NCBI GenBank assembly: GCA_041494275.1
Contig: JBGQAM010000018.1
Location: 1 to 26,079, forward strand
From: COMBO-56-21 sp041494275
GTDB lineage: Archaea; Thermoplasmatota; Thermoplasmata; UBA10834
Reading direction: 5' to 3'
DNA length: 26,079 bases
In this document: in pieces, positions 21,031 to 26,079 of the stretch
How positions within the stretch are numbered: position 1 is the stretch's first letter
Layout: every line of letters begins with the position of its first letter
Translations under genes and position numbers: made by a program
The notes under the pieces: generated by a model
Told to the model about the DNA's origin: nothing
Databases searched by the model: none
What the model saw: the letters and a program-made list of their open reading frames with translations, nothing else

Positions 21031-22468
21031 AGATCGGCTTCCCGTGGAGTTCGGTGTCGTACTTCATCAGTATATCCTTGACTTCCTGCTTCACCGTCTT
21101 GTCCAATGAAACAGGCCTGTGCTCCCTCAGCAGCCTCTTGACCTCATCTCTCGCCGCTATCTTGATGGGCTCGATTTTGGCATCGGGTGCGCCCTGTCTC
21201 ATCGCTATCTTTGGCATCAGGATCTCGCTCCTAAAGTGCTTCAGCGTGTGGATGTCCTTCATGAAGTAGCCGCCCGGGCCCACGCGCGCTATTGCGTCAA
21301 ACGCGAGCGTATCCTTGTTGACCTTCACGCCGTTCCAGCCGCGTAGTATGTTCCGCCAGAGCTCGCAGTCCATCACGACCTGCTCGAGCGATTCACAGCC
21401 AGATCTGTCGAAACCCCCGATCCCCACTATCTGGTCAGCACCCGCCATAGCTGGTATCAGGCCGCTTATCGCCTTCTGGTACCCGATCTCATACCCGGGC
21501 ATGGAACCGGATGCTGCGAGCCCTCCCACCTGACTGGGCAGTCTGTAACGCCTAGCCATCTGGCATCCAGCCGCATTTATCAGGGCGCCCTCCGTGGACC
21601 CTGACAGGAAGACCCCTGTCTTCATGTCCATTGGACCACTCTCAGAACTGTAGAGTATCGGTGCGCCAGGAGCTGCGGTTTCTGAGATAACGGCACCACC
21701 TAGGTTCTCGGCGTTCACTATAGCAATCGTCCCAGCCAAAGAAACCGGGCACACCGAACCCGATATCGCCATCGAGAGGTGAACGACGGGAAGGCCTGCT
21801 CGAGCAAAGATGACCGCCGCCTCGATATCTCCCTTTTCGTACCGCAACGGAGTGATAGGCGTGTGCGTCACCGAGACGATAGGCCGTTTCCTGAGCTCCT
21901 TCTCCGAGCCAACGACCGCGGTGGCCATCTTGACCAGGTACTCAGCGTCGACTGTGTCTCCAGCCCCGTGCTGGATGTGTTTGCCTGTATAGGCCAGAGA
22001 CGCGGCATACTCGTGGAGATTCGAGATCTTGGGGGGGATATCGGTGGCGACCACCTCCGCCCAGTAGAGGTCGACCTCGGGCATCGCATCGCATACTACG
22101 GTGAAATCGATGAGATCATTGAGAGTTGACTTCCGCTTGCTTTGAGTGTCGATATCCCAGACGTCAGTGGGCTGGCCGTCATTGCATCCCTGTATCCTGT
22201 CCGTTGCGGGAAGCCTCAGGTCGTGCGACTTGTCCCTGCCGCACATAAGAAACTCCTTCGGCGCCTTCGCGAGGGCGTCCTTCACCATCCGCTCGGATAT
22301 CTTGGCGATCTGCAGCTTGTGATCTACCTTGGCCCCGTGGTCTTCGAGCAAGGACAGCACATCGGGACTGGTCACCTTGATGCCAACTTCCTCGAGGATC
22401 TTAATGGACTCATTGTGGACGACCTCCTCCTCTTCGCGCGTCAGGGGGTTGAAAACAGCTCTCGCCAA
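21002..22468 (-). CDS. MttB-family methyltransferase without pyrrolysine
   Basis: This 488-residue protein belongs to the trimethylamine methyltransferase (MttB) superfamily, TIM-barrel enzymes that move methyl groups from quaternary or tertiary amines to a corrinoid protein. Recognisable parts are NESIKILEEVGIKV near the N-terminus, IVSVTHTPITPLRY, SGSVCPVSLAGTIAIVNAENL, SSESGPMDMKTG, GADQIVGIGGFDRSGCESLEQVVMD and GPGGYFMKDIHTLKHFR. The frame has no internal amber codon, so it is a non-pyrrolysine member; known members act on glycine betaine and similar compounds. No corrinoid protein or second methyltransferase is nearby. The TTG start is supported by GAGGA about 8 nt upstream and a TATA box 33-43 nt upstream. 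Confidence 0.9.
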   Translation of the reverse strand: MARAVFNPLTREEEEVVHNESIKILEEVGIKVTSPDVLSLLEDHGAKVDHKLQIAKISERMVKDALAKAPKEFLMCGRDKSHDLRLPATDRIQGCNDGQPTDVWDIDTQSKRKSTLNDLIDFTVVCDAMPEVDLYWAEVVATDIPPKISNLHEYAASLAYTGKHIQHGAGDTVDAEYLVKMATAVVGSEKELRKRPIVSVTHTPITPLRYEKGDIEAAVIFARAGLPVVHLSMAISGSVCPVSLAGTIAIVNAENLGGAVISETAAPGAPILYSSESGPMDMKTGVFLSGSTEGALINAAGCQMARRYRLPSQVGGLAASGSMPGYEIGYQKAISGLIPAMAGADQIVGIGGFDRSGCESLEQVVMDCELWRNILRGWNGVKVNKDTLAFDAIARVGPGGYFMKDIHTLKHFRSEILMPKIAMRQGAPDAKIEPIKIAARDEVKRLLREHRPVSLDKTVKQEVKDILMKYDTELHGKPISTKYLDRLG

Positions 22469-22491
22469 AGCACATTCCTCGACTAGGGTGA

Positions 22492-22503
22492 ATCCGTACG
22501 GAT
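22492..22503. promoter_or_regulatory. Perfect 12-base palindrome in the MttB-gene promoter
   Basis: ATCCGTACGGAT is its own reverse complement. It abuts and partly overlaps the TATA box, on the side of the predicted transcription start. A protein bound here would block initiation. Confidence 0.5.
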
Positions 22504-22511
22504 ATAAAAAT
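22501..22511 (-). promoter_or_regulatory. TATA box of the MttB-family gene
   Basis: The minus strand reads TTTTTATATC, predicting a start near 22480 and a short leader that contains GAGGA before the TTG. Confidence 0.65.
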
Positions 22512-22531
22512 CAGGAGTCGGGCGGGCATCA

Positions 22532-22549
22532 TGACATTGAATAATGTCA
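22532..22549. promoter_or_regulatory. Inverted repeat upstream of the MttB-gene TATA box
   Basis: TGACATT-gaat-AATGTCA is a perfect 7-base inverted repeat with a 4-base centre, about 20 bases upstream of the TATA box. It looks like a binding site for a dimeric regulator; a hairpin in RNA from the upstream gene is the alternative. Confidence 0.5.
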
Positions 22550-22552
22550 ATT

Positions 22553-22566
22553 GAGCGTCTTCGCTC
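22553..22566 (-). terminator. Possible terminator hairpin after the 214-residue membrane protein gene
   Basis: GAGCG-tctt-CGCTC can form a 5-bp stem with a 4-base loop on either strand. It lies about 65 nt beyond the stop of the minus-strand gene ending at 22633. No strong T-run follows, so a termination role is weakly supported. Confidence 0.25.
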
Positions 22567-22632
22567 CGAGACAGTCAGTTCACTGCCCTCAAGTCAGGAA
22601 ATTGCGTCAATCAGCAGGAATTGGGGCGGGAC

Positions 22633-23277
22633 CTAAACCCCTTTCATCTTTCTATTAATGCCAAATAGCAACAGTGCTATTGAGACCATTGACGCCGCAG
22701 AAGAAGTGCCAATCAAGATGATTGATATGAAAGCTGCTTCGCGGAAATGTTCGAGATCTGACTGGCTTGCAGGCATCTGAAGGCGTTGGGCGTCGAAGGT
22801 CTCGGTCACCGTAACATTGGCAGCGTTGACCATGATGGTGACTTCATAGTATCCGCCAATCGTTGCGAAGCAGGAAAAGTTGCACGGCGCGTACGTCTCC
22901 TGAAGAACGAATCCGACAGGATCAGCGATTTTGATGAAGACCTGTCCTGTCGAATTCACCCGTAGATGAATTACGCTGTATGGATGGACAGGATGGCCTG
23001 AAATCCACGAATCCCCGGAGTTGCGGCCTGGAGATACGCTGGTCGTTGGTCCGTAGTCGGTTTGGTAGATGTCATTGTCGGACAATGGATTTCCTCTCGA
23101 AGACAACGAAAGCAATGCATTGGTCACTCCTGCTATCATGACAACAATCGCTGCAATCAGAATCACTGCGATCCGCCAAGTCTCCGCGCGAGAGCTTTCT
23201 TTTTCCATTTCACGTGCCACCCAATGCCATGCTAATCGCCTTTCCTCCACTATGGGCTTCTCCGAGGTGACAGTCAA
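22633..23277 (-). CDS. Two-helix membrane protein with extracellular domain
   Basis: I do not recognise this protein, at most 214 residues long. A cytoplasmic N-terminal part (up to 33 residues) precedes a first membrane helix (WRIAVILIAAIVVMIAGVTNALL). An external domain of about 120 residues contains a close cysteine pair (CNFSCFA) and several N-glycosylation-like sites. A second helix (AAFISIILIGTSSAASMVSIALLLF) and a short basic end follow. The start is uncertain: TTG at 23277, GTG at 23250, or ATG at 23208, which has GGTGG upstream but shortens the cytoplasmic part. It follows a 55-residue membrane protein gene by 17 nt and is probably in one transcript with it. Confidence 0.7.
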   Translation of the reverse strand: MTVTSEKPIVEERRLAWHWVAREMEKESSRAETWRIAVILIAAIVVMIAGVTNALLSLSSRGNPLSDNDIYQTDYGPTTSVSPGRNSGDSWISGHPVHPYSVIHLRVNSTGQVFIKIADPVGFVLQETYAPCNFSCFATIGGYYEVTIMVNAANVTVTETFDAQRLQMPASQSDLEHFREAAFISIILIGTSSAASMVSIALLLFGINRKMKGV

Positions 23278-23294
23278 TCCCGCTCTTTGAGGGC

Positions 23295-23462
23295 CTATGC
23301 TAGAAGGAGAGCCAGCATCCCAAGCCCAAAGAGAATCGTGAGAACGACAATGAGGAGTCTCCAGTTGGTGTTCTGAGGCTGCCCTCCCGTTGGCTTGAGC
23401 AACCTTGGCGCCGATGGCGCTATGCCCGTGGATCGTTGCGTTCTCGATGATCCTGATACCAT
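23295..23462 (-). CDS. Small tail-anchored membrane protein (55 residues)
   Basis: I found this frame by hand in the gap between the thioesterase and the 214-residue membrane protein genes. It starts at the ATG at 23462, behind CGGGGAT, and ends with TAG at 23295. The first 33 residues are polar and rich in Ser, Pro and Arg (MVSGSSRTQRSTGIAPSAP). They are followed by NTNWRLLIVVLTILFGLGML, then ALLLA, a single helix ending at the C-terminus. Size and layout resemble tail-anchored proteins such as the Sec61-beta/SecG subunit, but the typical archaeal Sec61-beta sequence is not evident. Function unknown. It lies on the same strand as both neighbours with gaps of 17 and 48 nt. Confidence 0.6.
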   Translation of the reverse strand: MVSGSSRTQRSTGIAPSAPRLLKPTGGQPQNTNWRLLIVVLTILFGLGMLALLLA

Positions 23463-23510
23463 ATCCCCGAAGCCAATCCTAAGTCGTCTTTCCGACTCTG
23501 TGAATCTTTC

Positions 23511-24011
23511 TCACTTCCGGTGCTTTGACCTGAAGCTCTCGACCGCCTTCTCTTCGAGACGTCTTGCGCGCCTTCGCATAGCCTCTCTGTTGCGCCTCTC
23601 ATCTTCCGCGCTCTCAAGGACCAGCTCGGGAGCAGGCGTGGGTTTCCCGTCTGGGCCCAACGCGACCAGCGTGAGATAGGATGAGCCGGTGTGACGCACC
23701 TCGCCAGTCCGCGGATCCTCGGCCTCGACACGCACTCCAACCTCCATGGAGGATCTCCAGACTGCATTGACATTCGCTTGGAGTGTGACGAGATCTCCGA
23801 CGTGCACTGGAGACAGGAAATCCATCTTGTCGACAGAGGCGGTCACGATGTTGCTGCGTGTGTGCTTTGCCGCCGCAACGTAGGCCGCTTCATCCACCAT
23901 CTTCAGGATCGAACCGCCGAACACGTTGCCGGCGATGTTAGCGTCCTGGGGCATCATCACTCTAGCCACCGTGGTCATCGATTCTGACACTCGTCTCTTC
24001 GCTCGTTTCAT
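23511..24011 (-). CDS. Hotdog-fold acyl-CoA thioesterase
   Basis: This protein is about 166 residues long and belongs to the YciA/ACOT-type hotdog thioesterases, which hydrolyse acyl-CoA to free acid and CoA in the cytoplasm. The diagnostic segment is MPQDANIAGNVFGGSILKMVDEAAYVAA, which includes the catalytic Asn/Asp-Gly region. It is followed by ASVDKMDFLSPVHVGDLVTLQANV and SSYLTLVALGPDGKPTPAP. A charged C-terminal extension of about 35 residues (ERRNREAMRRRARRLEEKA) is probably helical. I chose the ATG at 24011, which has GAGAGG about 9 nt upstream, over the GTG at 24017. Chain-length preference cannot be judged from sequence. Confidence 0.9.
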   Translation of the reverse strand: MKRAKRRVSESMTTVARVMMPQDANIAGNVFGGSILKMVDEAAYVAAAKHTRSNIVTASVDKMDFLSPVHVGDLVTLQANVNAVWRSSMEVGVRVEAEDPRTGEVRHTGSSYLTLVALGPDGKPTPAPELVLESAEDERRNREAMRRRARRLEEKAVESFRSKHRK

Positions 24012-24038
24012 TCTCACACCCTCTCATATGTAGACTGG

Positions 24039-24989
24039 CTATCGTCCTGGAAGTACAGGCGGCGGGGACGGCAATAGCTGGTAGGGAGACGGCTGTAAGG
24101 GCTTCCTCTTCTTGAGCAATACCAGCGCGAGCACGACAAGGGCGACCGCCAAGACGATGCCGCCTAATGCTGCAACTAGCGCAAGGCTGATCGATGAACC
24201 CGTACTGTAGTCCTTGAGGATCATCGTCGTCACCGGTGTGGAGGAGCCCAGCTCGTACGTGTCCTCCTTGACGAAGTTATGAGCTTTGGATGACCACCAG
24301 TACACCGCTGAATTGCCATCACTGTCGGTTGACGTTATCCTGAGCGCCTCGAACGTTCCGGCTTCCGCTGTCACGGTCTCTTTAGCGGAGGCCACAACGT
24401 TTGTGTATGTCAGGATGCCAGTGTCAACGGCTGAAGACCCCTGAATTGTACCATTGATCCACTCAGTTGTCGTTGTGCTGGACTCTACCGTTTCCGTCCA
24501 GGAATCGCCCAGTCGGACCGTCGAAGGATTGAAGCCCGATAGCAGAGGAGGGTAATATGTCGTCATTGTCTCAATCTCGGTTCTGGATGAGAGCTGGAAG
24601 GTCCCCGTGCCGAAAGTCATGTTGGTCCAGGCGAATAGATCGCCCTTGGCAAGTCCCATTCCATCCGCGGTCTCGTAGATGAATCCACCAAGAGTCAACG
24701 ACGTCTCAACACCGAGGAAACCGGCGGTACCCGAGGTTCCGCCGGAGACTCTCATAACGTTTACATCGTAGGAGATACCCCCAATCGTGATTGTGTCCTG
24801 GTCAACACAGGTGTAGGTTAGCGTGCCATTTGCGCTGAAGCCTGATGAGCCGAAGCCCGCTACATCAAAGGATATCGCGTAGGTCCAATAGTCCCCTCTG
24901 CTTCGGTCCACGGCTGCAGCTGGGACAGCTGCAAGGGCTATCATCAATAGGACGCAGACAACGCTAGTTGGAGCGTTCATTGAGATCAT
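24039..24989 (-). CDS. Secreted, membrane-anchored protein with proline-rich tail
   Basis: This protein is about 316 residues long and not assigned to a known family. It has a signal peptide (VVCVLLMIALAAVPAAA) and an external domain of about 230 residues rich in Thr, Ser and Gly (GDYWTYAISF near its start; many strands predicted). A C-terminal membrane helix (SLALVAALGGIVLAVALVVLALVLL) leads to a basic stop-transfer and a short cytoplasmic tail with PSPYQLLPSPPPVLPG. The ATG at 24989 is chosen because AAGG lies 7 nt upstream. The layout is that of a surface-anchored protein. It ends 27 nt before the thioesterase ATG, on the same strand. Confidence 0.75.
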   Translation of the reverse strand: MISMNAPTSVVCVLLMIALAAVPAAAVDRSRGDYWTYAISFDVAGFGSSGFSANGTLTYTCVDQDTITIGGISYDVNVMRVSGGTSGTAGFLGVETSLTLGGFIYETADGMGLAKGDLFAWTNMTFGTGTFQLSSRTEIETMTTYYPPLLSGFNPSTVRLGDSWTETVESSTTTTEWINGTIQGSSAVDTGILTYTNVVASAKETVTAEAGTFEALRITSTDSDGNSAVYWWSSKAHNFVKEDTYELGSSTPVTTMILKDYSTGSSISLALVAALGGIVLAVALVVLALVLLKKRKPLQPSPYQLLPSPPPVLPGR

Positions 24990-25016
24990 TCGCAAACCTT
25001 CACCTTTCCTCTAGTC

Positions 25017-25026
25017 TTCCCGGGAA
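25017..25026. promoter_or_regulatory. Palindrome at the predicted start of the secreted-protein transcript
   Basis: TTCCCGGGAA is a perfect 10-base palindrome followed by CGTGGGAA. It overlaps the transcription start predicted from the TATA box at 25048-25055, so it could be an operator, but a short palindrome can arise by chance. Confidence 0.3.
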
Positions 25027-25047
25027 CGTGGGAACTCAGTCGGCGGA

Positions 25048-25055
25048 CATATAGC
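25048..25055 (-). promoter_or_regulatory. TATA box for the gene ending at 24039
   Basis: The minus strand reads AGCTATATGT, predicting a start near 25026 and a leader of about 37 nt with an AAGG ribosome-binding site. Confidence 0.5.
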
Positions 25056-25130
25056 TTTCCCGCAGAATCTCGGCAACTCTTGGCATTGGACCACATCTGG
25101 CCTGGTGTGCCCATTTTATCGCTGCGGACG

Positions 25131-25142
25131 AAAAGTATTAAG
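25131..25142 (+). promoter_or_regulatory. TATA-like box for the winged-helix gene
   Basis: AAAAGTATTAAG predicts transcription from about 25162, divergent from the secreted-protein promoter. This leaves 13 nt to an in-frame ATG at 25175 or 70 nt to the one at 25232. Confidence 0.4.
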
Positions 25143-25231
25143 AATGACGATTCGAATCCGCCCAAAGACGAGGGATGCCCGGCGGGACGAGAACCGCCGT
25201 TGGGATGAGGACTCGCCAAGGACTTGGGACC

Positions 25232-25456
25232 ATGCCTGAAGGACTATCGATGTACGCGGAGAAGGTCTATAACGCGATGAAGAATGCGGGGATAGACAGC
25301 GAAGAGAAGATGGCCAACGCCGAAAAGATCGTGGGCCTGACGAAAGCCCCGAAGAACTTCGTGCTCAGAGCTCTGGATGAGCTTCAGTCCAAGGGTTTGG
25401 CGAAACGTAGGGCGAGAGAGAAGGCTGCGGGATACTACCTGATCATAAAGCCGTAG
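25232..25456 (+). CDS. Small winged-helix-like protein
   Basis: This 74-residue protein is predicted to be a single winged helix-turn-helix: helix (YAEKVYNAMKNAG), helix (EEKMANAEKIVGLT), recognition-type helix (APKNFVLRALDELQSKGL) and a wing (AKRRAREKAAGYYLIIKP). The VLRALDELQSKGLxxR pattern is typical of DNA-binding or nucleic-acid-associated winged helices. With no sensor domain it could be a small regulator or a chromatin-type protein. I start it at the ATG at 25232, where the folded part begins. The upstream in-frame ATG at 25175 would add 19 basic, low-complexity residues, and promoter spacing makes it possible. It is divergent from the secreted-protein gene and 120 nt before trpS. Confidence 0.7.
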   Translation: MPEGLSMYAEKVYNAMKNAGIDSEEKMANAEKIVGLTKAPKNFVLRALDELQSKGLAKRRAREKAAGYYLIIKP

Positions 25457-25535
25457 GCCCTCGGGATTCTTCGATGCCCTCTGGGTTTCCCATAAGGCAT
25501 TCGTGAACTATCTGGCCTCAACAGAGGTCAGCAAG

Positions 25536-25545
25536 ACATATATTA
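25536..25545 (+). promoter_or_regulatory. TATA box for trpS
   Basis: ACATATATTA is centred about 36 nt before the ATG at 25577, giving a leader of roughly 10 nt. Confidence 0.55.
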
Positions 25546-25576
25546 TCGTACAGTCTAGCCCGTCGCAAGTGCTCCG

Positions 25577-26079
25577 ATGCCTGAAGAGTTCACGGTGACG
25601 CCCTACAAGGTCACGGGCGAGATCGACTATGATGTCTTGATCGAGAGGTTCGGGACGAAGCGCATCGACGAGCAGCTTCTTGCGCGATTTGCGAAGTATG
25701 GACCTCTTCACCACATGCTCAGACGACAGATATTCTACTCGCATAGGGACCTGGAGTGGTTGCTCGACGAATACGACAAGGGTAACAAGTTCACACTATA
25801 CACCGGCAGAGGGCCGTCGGGCCCGATACACCTCGGCCACCTGATGCCGTGGGCGTTCACCAAGTACCTTCAGGACACCTTCAAGGTGAAGCTGTGGTTC
25901 CAGCTCACAGATGATGAGAAGTTCATGTTCTACGACCACTTGACTTTGGATGAGTGCAAGAGGTGGGGCTACGAAAACGCCTTGGACATCATCGCGCTCG
26001 GATTCGACCCCAAGCTGACGAACATCTTCCTCGACACCGAGTACATCAAGACGATGTATCCGTTGGCAGTCAAGGCAGC
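25577..26079 (+). CDS. trpS: Tryptophanyl-tRNA synthetase, N-terminal part
   Basis: The gene begins at the ATG at 25577 and runs off the window, so 167 complete codons are visible. The class I synthetase signature is present as YTGRGPSGPIHLGHLMPW, where HLGH is the HIGH motif. It is followed by LWFQLTDDEKFMF and ENALDIIALGFDP, wording typical of archaeal and eukaryotic TrpRS rather than the bacterial type. The enzyme charges tRNA-Trp with tryptophan. The KMSKS loop lies beyond the edge. A TATA box upstream suggests its own promoter. Confidence 0.95.
   Translation, partial: MPEEFTVTPYKVTGEIDYDVLIERFGTKRIDEQLLARFAKYGPLHHMLRRQIFYSHRDLEWLLDEYDKGNKFTLYTGRGPSGPIHLGHLMPWAFTKYLQDTFKVKLWFQLTDDEKFMFYDHLTLDECKRWGYENALDIIALGFDPKLTNIFLDTEYIKTMYPLAVKA

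Noticed and set aside
21002..22468. Pyrrolysine-containing MttB
   Set aside because: The reading frame is complete without any in-frame TAG, so no amber readthrough is needed.
25141..25165. Possible T-arm (gattcgaatc) before the winged-helix gene
   Set aside because: No acceptor, anticodon or D arm can be built around it.
1..26079. CRISPR array, insertion sequence or integrase
   Set aside because: No regularly spaced repeats, no transposase or integrase motifs and no terminal inverted repeats were seen on either strand.

Overview
The window reads as a chromosomal segment from an archaeon, most likely an uncultured member of the Thermoplasmatota. The archaeal call is secure. It rests on the ribosomal cluster L18e-L13-S9-RpoN, an archaeal/eukaryote-type tryptophanyl-tRNA synthetase, an archaeal prepilin peptidase, TATA boxes sitting about 24-30 nt upstream of start codons (leaderless genes), and tRNA-Pro without an encoded complete CCA. 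The Thermoplasmatota placement is an inference. It is supported mainly by the fused alkyltransferase-endonuclease V gene (such a fusion is known from Ferroplasma) and a non-pyrrolysine MttB-family protein. Base composition looks moderately GC rich and coding density is high, with many 4-35 nt gene overlaps.

Layout. 1-4590: partial ketopantoate reductase, the AGT-EndoV fusion, prepilin peptidase, then a ThiL/AmmeMemoRadiSam radical-SAM pair. 4714-8023: a LarA-type nickel racemase followed by a CCG-domain Fe-S oxidoreductase (possible 2-hydroxyacid metabolism), then dihydropteroate synthase. 8234-11927: an accessory-looking stretch with a V4R-PAS histidine kinase, an orphan helical protein and a His-tailed EamA transporter, punctuated by two degenerate copies of the 3' end of the tRNA-Pro gene that lies at 11928-12000. 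12030-13425: the ribosomal/RNA polymerase operon. 13657-15242: an endonuclease IV-like TIM barrel overlapping 6-phospho-3-hexuloisomerase.

15229-19932 (all minus strand) is the most striking region: M29-like aminopeptidase, E1-like activating enzyme, ubiquitin-like protein ending in Gly-Gly, E2 conjugating enzyme, Rpn11-like JAMM protease, then a secreted membrane-anchored protein with an EF-hand-like loop. The four core genes carry the catalytic residues expected of a working ubiquitin-like conjugation and deconjugation cascade. They are tightly packed, and no RING-type E3 is visible. I infer a compact protein-modification system, perhaps feeding proteolysis. The ubiquitin-like gene has probably been easy to mis-start: a TTG codon behind an AGGTGG site gives a 79-residue, ubiquitin-sized product.

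20056-26079: thioredoxin reductase, an orphan MttB-family methyltransferase with two palindromes in its promoter region, a membrane-protein/thioesterase group that includes a 55-residue tail-anchored protein, a secreted membrane-anchored protein, a small winged-helix protein and the start of TrpRS. No CRISPR array, insertion sequence, integrase or rRNA was seen, and no stretch longer than 300 bases lacks a gene.
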